In this document: piece by piece, positions 33,576-41,458 of the stretch | How the letters are laid out: every line of letters begins with the position of its first letter | Position numbering within the stretch: the stretch's first letter is position 1 | Assembly (NCBI GenBank): GCA_907163375.1 | Contig: CAJQUW010009006.1 | Coordinates: 1 to 64,000, forward strand | DNA from: Prostheceraeus crozeri | Lineage: Eukaryota > Platyhelminthes > Polycladida > Euryleptidae | Reading direction: 5' to 3' | DNA: 64,000 bases | Notes under the pieces: model-generated | Told to the model about the DNA's origin: nothing | What the model saw: the letters and a program-made list of their open reading frames with translations, nothing else | Database searches by the model: none | Program-made: the position numbers and the translations under genes

Positions 33576-34850
33576 TAACGATTATACTGAAGAATCACGT
33601 CACGATACTTTGTAATTTCAATATTTGAATCGAAGACTGCATAAATTAATACATTGATCGTCTCAGGTAGTGTTCTTTTGAACGTCAAATCCAAACGAAT
33701 ATTATGAGGCACGTTCGCTTGACGATAGGGTGCACTAATATCGCTGTCAGCAGTCAAATCAAATGCATAAATAGTATATCCACTCTTAAACTCTTTCATA
33801 GTCAGTCCGTTGGTGTCATCCGTATTGTAAAAGCCAAAGACATCCATAAAATCAACATAACTGCGCATAAATTGATCCGAAGCAAAATCTGGTTTGTAGG
33901 GTGGACCAGGATGACTCACACCATTTACACGTAAAGCAATTTCACTTAACTGATTGTGTTTAAAATTGAAAGGATTCTTCTTTATATTACCATTAAATGC
34001 ATCATTTTCAACCATTGCCACCATGAGGAGCTTCGGTGCTTCCGATGCAAAGAGGCCATCTTTCATGAAACTCTTTTGATCTTTCGGAATTGTAAAGGTG
34101 AGAAGCTTTGTATGCTGAACGGGGTAAATGGCATTTTGGCGGTTAAGACCTTCAGCATGCCCTCTAATGACACTTGGATTCGGTACTACTCGACGAATGT
34201 AAAGTGCAATATCTTCCACATGAATTCTAAAATTGTCAACTTTAGCAAATGCATTCAGCGCAAATTCAGGCTTATTCAATGTCAGCTTGAGTCGCATGCT
34301 GGTATTACAGAGTAAAAACTTTTGACTGTCTAAAGAAGTCTAAATTCAGCGGACCATATAGCTGACATACTTTACTATCTTTAATCATAGCAGATCGCTT
34401 TACAAAGCCACTGTTTGTTTCAACATCAAATTTTCCTGCTTCATCTCTGTACCATCCCATGGCTTCCATGACTTTTTGTGCTGCTGGATGAAACTGTGAT
34501 ACATGATTGAAATATGATTTATAGGGATAATCGCTTTGACCACCTTCCACCTGATGCTCTCCAATCGTTAGAGAAACATCGCGAAGTAATGTAGTCAATG
34601 GTAAATTGTTCAGTCCAACTTTATGTGCATCGTCAATAGCAGTTCCATCTGCTTGCTGAATTCTAAACCTCAAATCAACCATCGCATAACTCAAATCTAT
34701 GTAGTCATCACTACCACCAGGAATAACAAATTCAATGGAGCCAGCATTCTCAGCTGTTCGAGGATGATAATCTACAATACTTGAACTAAGAATATCTGTC
34801 TGTATGGCATGTTGATCAAACAAACAAAACCCGGAAGTTTTACACTCCAT
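33575..34850 (-). pseudogene. Double-jelly-roll capsid protein, frameshifted
   Basis: Two consecutive frames (34850-34305 and 34297-33575) form one gene of about 425 codons. The N-terminal part has SIVDYHPRTAENAGSIEFV then GGSDDYIDLSYAMVDLRFRI and LLRDVSLTIGEHQVEGG. The C-terminal part has FTIPKDQKSFM, KNPFNFKHNQLSEIALRVNG and GYTIYAFDLTAD. This is the widespread invertebrate F54H12.2-like family found in Polintons, which I read as the jelly-roll major capsid protein; assignment as major rather than minor capsid protein is less certain. The break is one base, at or near an A5 run (34314-34318 on the plus strand), with no other damage, so the gene may be only recently broken or mis-sequenced. 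Confidence 0.75.
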
Positions 34851-34852
34851 AA

Positions 34853-35308
34853 TTAGAAGTTATGGCAGCGTCGTCGTTTAGCGCCTGATGAATGATTAGA
34901 GCCTCTGCGACGTTTGCGTGAATGCCTTTTGACTGAAGATCGCACCTTACCAGCTCCGCGATGTTTCCTCCTTCCTTTTTTCATTCGTTTAGGTGATTTC
35001 TTTCCTTGAGTAACACCAGCAAAGGTCTGCTTCAATGTTTTTAAACCGCGTTCCTTCCCACGATTCAACAAACTGCTCTTAAGACTTCTACCTCTGGAAA
35101 GATCACTAGCAACATCACCAGCAAAGCCAACGGCATTACTTAAAACATTTCGTTTTAAAGATCTTCCGACATTGGATATGAGAGGTGCTACAACAGATTT
35201 CAGTGCACCAAGTATGCTACCTCCACGTTGGCGGCGAGCGCCGATGTAAATTTGTCCTCCACCACTTACATAGGAGGGTCGTGAATAAAGTGAGGCAGTT
35301 GGATTCAT
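34853..35308 (-). CDS. Basic core-type virion protein, 151 aa
   Basis: Very basic: the C-terminal third is almost entirely Lys/Arg (KRMKKGRRKHRG, KRHSRKRRRGS). The N-terminal part has Gly-Gly sites that could be cut by the adenain-like protease (SGGGQIYIG, RQRGGSILG), followed by an amphipathic segment LGALKSVVAPLISNVGRSL. This layout recalls adenovirus minor core/cement precursors (pVI/pVII type) but may be convergent. The stop is two bases before the capsid ATG (TAATTATG). DNA condensation or membrane-lytic roles are inference. Confidence 0.7.
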   Translation of the reverse strand: MNPTASLYSRPSYVSGGGQIYIGARRQRGGSILGALKSVVAPLISNVGRSLKRNVLSNAVGFAGDVASDLSRGRSLKSSLLNRGKERGLKTLKQTFAGVTQGKKSPKRMKKGRRKHRGAGKVRSSVKRHSRKRRRGSNHSSGAKRRRCHNF

Positions 35309-35349
35309 AGCTCAAACCCTAAACATTGTTAGTTACAACTTTGCATGAA

Positions 35350-36614
35350 TCACTGTCGATCACTTAGATGAAAGATGTCGGCACGACGCATCCAAGAGTT
35401 CATACTTGAAGGATAACCAGTCCATTTAACAAGACGCCATTCTTCACCTTGCCGTTTTTTACATCGAATGATTTTCTCTACCAAATATGTTTCACTTTCA
35501 GTGACTACCTCAATCTCATCGCGGTAAAAGCTACCCTCAATTTCTTCATTATCGTAATCTTTCAACTTGTAGGTGGTCGGAGAGTCTTTTTGATTAATCC
35601 TTGATACTGTAAATACCTCCTCTGTCCAATTGGGAAGGTACCCTTTAGCAAAAACACTTCACTTTTGAGATACGAACTTTATCACCAATTTTCACATCAC
35701 TTTTCACATGAGTGCGTTTACGTTGGAATGATTCGCGCACTTTATCTACATTGTCAGCATTTACATCTACTGGTCTGAGTCCAATAGAACGATGGATAGA
35801 GTGATTGTAGGCATGGAGTGTATCTTGTAGAACCTTTGTCCAATTTTGTGTCAAGTTGGCAGTGAAATGTCGCCACAAGCGATTTTTTAATGTGCGATTA
35901 AAACGTTCAACGAGTGCAGCTTTATAAACACTCTTTATACTAAACAACTCAATGTCATGCCTCTCAAATAATCTTCTCACATGCTGATTTTCAAACTCTT
36001 TTCCTTGATCACTCTGAATTCTTTTTGGAATGCGACCTTCTCGAAAAATTGTTTGGAATGCTTTTGCTACTCCTTTCCCTTCTTTAGTTTTTAAAGGTTG
36101 AGCACACGCATAACGCGAGAAAATATCAATGACGGTTAAAATAAAATTATTGCCCGAGTTATGTTTTGAAATGGAGGCAACATCACACAAATCTGCTTGC
36201 CACTGTTCATCGATGTCATGAACAATATAATGGCGGGTGCGGTACTTCTTTTTCGCTTGTTTGTGGAGTGTATAGGTAGCCTGACCCTTTAACCATCGTT
36301 TCACTTGTGATTGTGGAAGACCACTCGCTTTTGATAATTTCTTGATAGATGCAAATCCTGCCGGATGTTTTACATCATAATAGATTGACTTCAAACGTTC
36401 AGTCGATGACGACTGACTCTTTTTTCTCCTTCTCATCTTTTTGTTTTCTTGCCTTTCTACATTTACAACAACTGCAGCATTTAGCTTTAGCGGTTTTGCG
36501 ATCGTGGTCACATTGCTTAGGGGTTTCATTGTGAGAGCTGGCGCAGCAAGTGCAAGTGACAACGACATTCACCTCTGGCGGCTCATTACATGGCAAGCAA
36601 CACTTCTGCTTCAT
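35350..36614 (-). pseudogene. int: DDE integrase with Cys-rich N-terminus and chromodomain, frameshifted
   Basis: Inserts the element with 6-bp target duplication. Core: QWQADLCDV (first Asp), IQSDQGKEFEN (second Asp) and ALVERFNRTLKN (Glu), with 33 residues between the second Asp and Glu. C-terminal chromodomain at 35565-35350: YLVEKIIRCKKRQ then WRLVKWTGYPSSMNSW. Upstream, a Cys-rich frame (36614-36399; CCLPC, CTCC, CCSCCKCRKARK) begins three bases after the previous stop and is likely the zinc-binding N-terminus. It is joined to the core only through a frame change near a T6 run (36420-36425), while the ATG at 36568 in the core frame gives an unlikely N-terminus. A second one-base break lies at an A5 run (35650-35654). 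The Cys-rich piece could instead be a separate overlapping gene. Confidence 0.85.
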
Positions 36615-36615
36615 A

Positions 36616-37308
36616 TTAATAGTCTGAGAACATGTATTTCCTGGGAGGAGCTGTTTTACGTTTTCCTTTTACTAGTTTTAGTGGTGATGTAGATCTACGT
36701 CGAGTTCTTCCTCTTGTTTGCTTAGTGAGTGTGGGAGGGGATGTAGCAGGTGACGTCTTAAACCAATTTGTTGGCATTTTCATCGTCTGAAGCATTGGAG
36801 CAGTAGCCACTGTTGAATCAAGTTCTTTCAATGTCTCATTATTCAAAGCAAATTTTGGCACATTATGCTTTTTCAATAGTTTAATAAAGTATGACCAACC
36901 AGGTGGAACATAGCCCTGACGGCGCTTTCTACGTGTCGCATACTGAATCAAGTCTTTATAACGTGAAGCATCAATCACTTTATTTTCATCTGTAATGATT
37001 TCTCCTCTATCATTTACATTGAGATGGGGTTCAATACTGTTGAAAAAAGATATGGCATGTGCGCGAGATGCTAAAGGTGTAGCAGTCTATACAGAGTCAC
37101 GCATCTTATTCTTCAAGTTTTTCAATTGCTCAACAGTTTCCGATTGTAATAATACAGCACGATGTGGATCTTTGATGTGAACATTTTGCTGATAATCTAT
37201 TTCTTTCCTATACATTTGATTTGCAAGAGGTTGCTTTACTTGCTGCATGGCAGTCAATTGTACATATTCATCCTGAGGAATAACAATCATGCGAGAATAA
37301 GAACTCAT
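36616..37308 (-). pseudogene. Conserved Polinton protein, 230 codons with internal TAG
   Basis: The frame from ATG 37308 (SSYSRMIVIPQDEYVQL) is stopped by TAG at 37087-37089 but continues open in the same frame to 36616, with NDRGEIITDENKVIDASRY, YVPPGWSYFIKLLKKHNVP and a basic C-terminus. The two halves match the layout of a conserved protein I associate with Polintons (an N-terminal IPxxxYxxL segment, a coiled region, a C-terminal DLI...Gw..F...L...NvP region); its function is unknown. ATGA overlaps the ATPase stop at 37305-37308. Either a nonsense mutation or stop-codon readthrough would explain it; mutation is more likely given the other breaks. Confidence 0.65.
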
Positions 37309-37970
37309 AGTTTGTAGATAATCATGGGAGTTTTCAAAATATCACTTCGAAATCTAAATTCTTCCGGACACTCTTGCGTAAAGTCAATGAATAAGTAACC
37401 GTATGGTTTTTCAGTAGCTGCTTGAAAAATTTCAATTAAGGCTTTTGATCCTCTGGGTGCAACTTGTCGCGCTAAAATTTCAAATTCACTTTTATCTCGC
37501 GGATTCTTGAAAATAGCATAATAGTGTGTATTCAGGTTTCGTGTACGAGCTTCTTTTCCATCAGGAAACCAATTTTGTGTGATATAGATGATAAAGCACC
37601 TTTTATGATGTGCTGCACGAGTGAACATATCTGTAACATCTTTTGAATTCTTACTTTCTTTTAATAAATCATCCAATACAACAACATCATTAGACTGAAG
37701 TTTATCCACTGGAATAATTCCTTCATGTCGAATAAAGTTGCGACTTTGCAATTCCTGAAACAGCGACGGTTGATAAATACCATAACACCAAATCACTCGA
37801 TTGATAGGTTCCTTAAACAACTCCCTTCTTTTATCCAATAAATTCAGCGTGAAAACAGTTTTACCTGCATGAGATGGACCTGATACAGTCAGAACTTTAT
37901 CACATTGAAGTCTGAAATCCGTTATAATACTTTGAGATTCAACATTTGCATAATTAACGCTTAGAGCCAA
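37305..37970 (-). CDS. Genome-packaging ATPase (FtsK/HerA, A32-like), 221 aa
   Basis: P-loop motor that pumps DNA into capsids. Walker A GPSHAGKTVF (about residues 31-40), Walker B DVVVLDDLL (about 94-102), and the following YITQNWF motif (about 128-135) with the polar Gln/Asn expected in the A32-like family. Intact and of normal length for Polintons. The start overlaps the end of the upstream basic protein gene by 17 bp, and the stop overlaps the next ATG. Diagnostic for a capsid-forming element. Confidence 0.9.
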   Translation of the reverse strand: MALSVNYANVESQSIITDFRLQCDKVLTVSGPSHAGKTVFTLNLLDKRRELFKEPINRVIWCYGIYQPSLFQELQSRNFIRHEGIIPVDKLQSNDVVVLDDLLKESKNSKDVTDMFTRAAHHKRCFIIYITQNWFPDGKEARTRNLNTHYYAIFKNPRDKSEFEILARQVAPRGSKALIEIFQAATEKPYGYLFIDFTQECPEEFRFRSDILKTPMIIYKL

Positions 37971-38319
37971 AGATATTACCCAATAGGTTGCCCACGACAG
38001 GAGCTAACATTGGAAGTATTGCTGAAAGGAAACCGCCCTTTTGTGTTAGAGTTTTCCTCTTTCTTTGAAGGGTGACTTTAGGATTGGAGATGAAACGCAA
38101 TTTTGTGGCATATCGCTTAAGTAACTTTCGTTGTTTTGGCGCTAATTTCTTCGTCCTCAACTTTCTGACATGAGAAATAATTTCACGAATGAATTTATCG
38201 TTGGCATGTCGTATAGCATTGTATCGCTGATTTGCTTTCATTCGTCGGAGAGCTTGAATGGCTGAAGAAAACTTTGAAGACTTTTGACTTTTACGTTTCG
38301 CCATTTTACGTTTCGCCAT
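37954..38319 (-). CDS. Basic protein with hydrophobic C-terminus, 121 aa
   Basis: The N-terminal three quarters is strongly basic and helical (RRMKANQRYNAIRHANDKF). It ends in QKGGFLSAILPMLAPVVG then NLLGNIFGSKR. The Gly-Gly before a hydrophobic segment resembles an adenain cleavage site that would release an amphipathic or membrane-active peptide, as in adenovirus minor virion precursors; that role is inference. The pattern is common in Polintons next to the ATPase. A duplicated MAKRK at the start suggests a small recent duplication. Intact. Confidence 0.75.
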   Translation of the reverse strand: MAKRKMAKRKSQKSSKFSSAIQALRRMKANQRYNAIRHANDKFIREIISHVRKLRTKKLAPKQRKLLKRYATKLRFISNPKVTLQRKRKTLTQKGGFLSAILPMLAPVVGNLLGNIFGSKR

Positions 38320-38369
38320 TTTCCGTGTTAGTCTTTGCTAAACCTATCTTTACCACATTTGCATAGGTA

Positions 38370-38693
38370 CTAACTATTGCGACATAAGTGACACTCGAAA
38401 TGAGCAATATCACAGTGGTTACATTTGCAAAGTTGAATGCAATTACGTATGAAACAGCGTTGACAAAAAGCGTGCTTACATCTCTTGAAGATGCGCTTTT
38501 CATTTCCATCCTTTCGCTTACATACATCACAACACATAGTTTCACCGTTACTAATGTCTATAGCAAGTCTTTTTGAAGATATGAATTTGCTAGCCTTTTC
38601 TAAATAATAGACGCATGTACAGAAGGAATATACTTCGAGAGTGAGCAGACATAGCTCGAAAACCAGTTGTGCTACAATCAAGTACCACTGCAT
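38370..38693 (-). CDS. RING-like zinc protein with N-terminal membrane segment, 107 aa
   Basis: ATG at 38693 (five bases after the upstream gene's TGA starts) is preferred over the in-frame TTG at 38699. A hydrophobic N-terminus (WYLIVAQLVFELCLLTLEV) is a likely membrane anchor. The rest is a Cys/His array: CCDVCKRK, FKRCKHAFCQRCFIRN, CKCNHCDIAHFECHLC, close to a RING (C3HC4-type) ligase domain. A membrane-bound E3 ubiquitin ligase acting on host proteins is the family-based guess. A second, shorter RING-like ORF is at 39771-39896. Confidence 0.65.
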   Translation of the reverse strand: MQWYLIVAQLVFELCLLTLEVYSFCTCVYYLEKASKFISSKRLAIDISNGETMCCDVCKRKDGNEKRIFKRCKHAFCQRCFIRNCIQLCKCNHCDIAHFECHLCRNS

Positions 38694-38695
38694 TT

Positions 38696-39106
38696 TCAAT
38701 TTTTCTTTATGGAAAGTTGAATGTGAATATCTGAAATCGCTTCAATCACTAGACTGCTACCATGATGGTTAAATGCGTTAAGACGTTCAGCAATTTTTAT
38801 CATATGTCTTTTAAAAAATTCTTCGGGGTGATCTACCACTTCCATTGAATAAGAAGCAAAATGGAAAGAGCGACTTTCCACCTCTTCCTTTCCAAAATGA
38901 CTAAACTTAATTTTCGCAACTAATCGCGCAATGATAATGCTATCAGAGAATGTATTCATTAACTCTAGAAATAGAGTGCTAGCATCATCGACCACTGCTT
39001 CGATGTCGCTCTCATCTTTATGAAAATTTATCACATAATCTTGAACAGCTCCTTTTAAACTTTGCCTATGAAAATGTAATGTTCCGCAGTCGTTTGAGAA
39101 AGACAT
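38696..39106 (-). CDS. Conserved Polinton-type protein, 136 aa
   Basis: Begins MSFSNDCGTLHFHRQSLK and contains FFKRHMIKIAERLNAFNHHGSSLVIEAI then DIHIQLSI. This layout (helical segment, GS, then two beta strands) resembles a domain I know from proteins encoded with or fused to transposon family B polymerases, where it often precedes zinc fingers. That recollection is not strong, and the function is unknown. It is intact and closely followed by the RING-like gene. Confidence 0.55.
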   Translation of the reverse strand: MSFSNDCGTLHFHRQSLKGAVQDYVINFHKDESDIEAVVDDASTLFLELMNTFSDSIIIARLVAKIKFSHFGKEEVESRSFHFASYSMEVVDHPEEFFKRHMIKIAERLNAFNHHGSSLVIEAISDIHIQLSIKKN

Positions 39107-39190
39107 GATCGCCCTTTATCTAACCCATCCATTGCATGAAAACAACTCTTCTCATAGTAACATTTATTGAATAATAGTAACAAGCATGCA

Positions 39191-39721
39191 TTATAAATCA
39201 ATGGTTTGAAAGAGATAAAATAGATACAGCTGGTAACTATCATACAGCGAGCAATGATAACCATACAGGACTTTGGCAGTGCTGAGGTAAGGAGGAAAGA
39301 AGCATTGGTTATGAACGTAGCTACTACAACGAACAGACAAAATAGGAACAGACAAATCCTTAAAACGTTTCGTGACTTCATGATAATGTTGATTCACTCT
39401 ACTATCCCAAGGTGGGAGCAAAATATCATCAATGATTAGATTGGGAAATACTTTCCTCTCCTTACCAGGATTATTACAAAAGATGCGTATAACATTGAAA
39501 GCAGCTAACCATCGTTTAAAATCAATAAGAAGAGCACTCTCACAAGAAAAGCCATAGTCTTGCAAATATTTCAGATTAAGTCCATGAATGTGTTTTCTCG
39601 CCCATTGATCAACATTGGGATTGCAGTTGGCATGTTGATGATAGACACTGACAATCTGATATGTCCAATTGTTCATAGCAATAGCACTGAGCTCCTGTAC
39701 AGGTTCACCCTCACAATCCAT
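39191..39721 (-). CDS. DEDD-type exonuclease-like protein, 176 aa
   Basis: Starts at an ATG inside the first nuclease strand: upstream bases gcttctatcattttt extend the same frame (ASIIF) back to a ttttag acceptor-like site, so a 5' exon may be missing. Motifs: MDCEGEPVQELSAIAM (Exo I, Asp-x-Glu), RKHIHGLNLKYL, an Asp in LLIDFKRWLAAF, and a C-terminal YHCSLYDSYQLYLFYL (Exo III-like His...Asp). Together they fit a 3'-5' exonuclease of RNase H-like fold. It may proofread or process ends for polB, or act in host interference; both are inference. Confidence 0.6.
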   Translation of the reverse strand: MDCEGEPVQELSAIAMNNWTYQIVSVYHQHANCNPNVDQWARKHIHGLNLKYLQDYGFSCESALLIDFKRWLAAFNVIRIFCNNPGKERKVFPNLIIDDILLPPWDSRVNQHYHEVTKRFKDLSVPILSVRCSSYVHNQCFFPPYLSTAKVLYGYHCSLYDSYQLYLFYLFQTIDL

Positions 39722-39770
39722 AAAAATGATAGAAGCCTAAAACGGAAATTTACACATCTAAGGAAACGTT

Positions 39771-39896
39771 CTATAACATATTACAAAATGAAGAATTAAA
39801 TCGATGCTTTTCACGACAAAATACACAAATGATATGATGGCAACGAAGAAGTAAAATGTATCTAATAAGACCACGTCTACGACACTCAAAGCACAT
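39771..39896 (-). CDS. Short RING-like ORF, 41 aa
   Basis: From ATG 39896: MCFECRRRGLIRY then LLRCHHIICVFCREKH, i.e. the first half of a RING-like pattern (CxxC...CxHxxCxxC), followed by an early stop. It lies 35 bp downstream of the 235-aa gene's stop. It may be a truncated paralogue of the gene at 38370, or an exon spliced to something downstream. Confidence 0.4.
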   Translation of the reverse strand: MCFECRRRGLIRYILLLRCHHIICVFCREKHRFNSSFCNML

Positions 39897-39930
39897 AAGC
39901 AAATTGTCATAGGGTAGAGTTAGGAAAGGA

Positions 39931-40705
39931 CTAGTAATTCTCCTTCTTTGATTTGCGTTTTGATGCAGCATTCTTCTCCGACTTGGGCTTCGTACCACTG
40001 CTGTTAAGGATTTGATCAATTATGTCGTCCACGTTGGGTGGTTTTGGAATATATAGGATGGATTCCATATGCATGGAGAGAGAGGCTATCTTATTATCCT
40101 TGTGACGACCATAATTTAGCCCATTCACTTTGAAAAGGATATCCCAAGTACCTTCTCCGAGCTCGTCGCATGTGATGGGTGTTGAATGATCTCCCTCCTT
40201 CTTATAGTAAGTGCACCAATGTGATACCGGTAGGCAAATTTGATTACCATCCCAAATCTTTCTATAGGGAGTATCCTTGTCATCTCTCGCCTTCCACTCT
40301 TGAGCAAGAGGAGTGGGAATGTCCATATTTAATGTCACGTACTCCTCAATAATATCAAGTTGGTGGCGAATGTACGGACTCACGGGGATCAGTATGTAGT
40401 CCCCATACTGATTGTGCATTATCTTGACATCCGTGGAAGGGAGCATTCCCGTTTGGAGTACTACGCTATGATCGTCATAACGCAAGACTTGTTTAAATTT
40501 ACGCTGTAGCGGTGTAGGATTATGTACCTTGGTTGTTTCTTCCACTGGCCTCAGTTGTAGATGATCTGATCGTAGCGAACCTTGTAACGTTTGACCGCCA
40601 TTTTGTCCTACTAGTGCAGCAGATGGAGTAGATGCCTGAAAATGAAAAAGATTGTATTAAGTTTACGTTCAAGGGAGGAGAGGGAGGAAAGTAGCGACTT
40701 ACCAT
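39931..40705 (-). CDS. Spliced Polinton protein, 235 aa, unknown function
   Basis: ATG at 40705-40703 stands alone; intron 40702-40636 (67 bp, gtaagt...tttcag); exon 2 runs from 40635 to the stop at 39931 in one open frame. The unspliced ATG frame stops soon. Body: IMHNQYGDYILIPVSPYI, ELGEGTWDILFKVNGLNYG, KIASLSMHMESILYIPKPP, a basic Lys/Arg tail. The central strands and hydrophobic pattern would fit an OB-fold ssDNA-binding protein or another all-beta protein, but no signature proves it. It has its own TATA box (40805-40816). The exon-1 layout copies that of polB at the other end of the element, suggesting both belong to one expression class. Confidence 0.65.
40636..40702 (-). other. Predicted intron directly after the start codon (67 bp)
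   Basis: On the minus strand the donor ATG|gtaagtcgct and acceptor ttttcattttcag|gcatct. It has the same length and position as polB intron 1, and both are followed by gcatc, giving Met-Ala-Ser at the start of both proteins. Confidence 0.7.
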
Positions 40706-40804
40706 TTTAGTTGGATAATAGAATAGGGAACTAGAGAGAGAGAAAATGTGCGTCCGTCACTCGTGTGATTCAACGATGGAATGATTCTCACTGTGGAAGG
40801 CTCG

Positions 40805-40816
40805 CTATTTATATAG
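40805..40816 (-). promoter_or_regulatory. TATA box of the 235-aa gene
   Basis: ctatataaatag on the minus strand, about 100 bp upstream of the ATG at 40705. A CCAAT box (atccaatgag on the minus strand, near 40830) lies just upstream, as in the polB promoter region. Confidence 0.6.
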
Positions 40817-40859
40817 AAATGCTTGATTCTCATTGGATGATGATCCTCATTGGACAATA

Positions 40860-41458
40860 ACATCAAGCTGATTCCAAATCTGGCCTCCGTTTACCAATCC
40901 GAGCCTTCATTCGCCCGCTGGAGCTGTTTCTTGTGAAATTCTAACTCTGTCGTTTTTCGTCAATCTCCCAAAATCTTAAATGGCGTCTCACATCTAAACG
41001 AAGACAGATATGAACAAGCCGATTCTTTCAGTGAATTTGTCTCACTCTTAGCTTTCAAACGAGCTATTGCACGACTTTCTACGATCTCTAGAACCAAAGT
41101 TGGAAGATCGGTGCCGGGGGGGGGGACGTCAGCGAAATTTTTTCTCTCCGATTGCTTTCAAATTCACCATACAGATGCAGAATTTCACGCTGAATCCGAA
41201 TCTGGCCTCCGTTTTCCCATCCGATGCCTCGTTTTGGCGCTACAGCCCAAAACGTCCTAAATTCTAACTCTGTCGTTTTTCGACAGTCTCCCAAAATCTT
41301 AAATGGCGCCTCACATCTAAACGAAGACAGATATGAACAAGCCGTTTCTTTCAGTGAATTTGTCTCACTCTTAGCTTTCAAACGAGCTATTGCACGACAA
41401 AATCCGTCCACTGGAAGGCAAGATCGAAGCTAGCTCTCCCGGGGGGTGGGGGTCCGTG
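40860..41458. repeat. Right subterminal repeats
   Basis: About one and a half copies of the unit found tandemly at 6690-8735 in the remnant, with gacagatatgaacaagccg, ctgaatccgaatctggcctc and a G-run with gacgtcag at 41116. ORFs here are shadows of the repeat. Confidence 0.7.

Noticed and set aside
38306..38545. 79-codon ORF in the RING region
   Set aside because: Out-of-frame shadow of the RING-like gene and the following basic protein gene.
39055..39381. 108-codon hydrophobic minus-strand ORF
   Set aside because: Overlaps both the exonuclease-like gene end and the 136-aa gene start in another frame; hydrophobicity follows from AT-rich composition.
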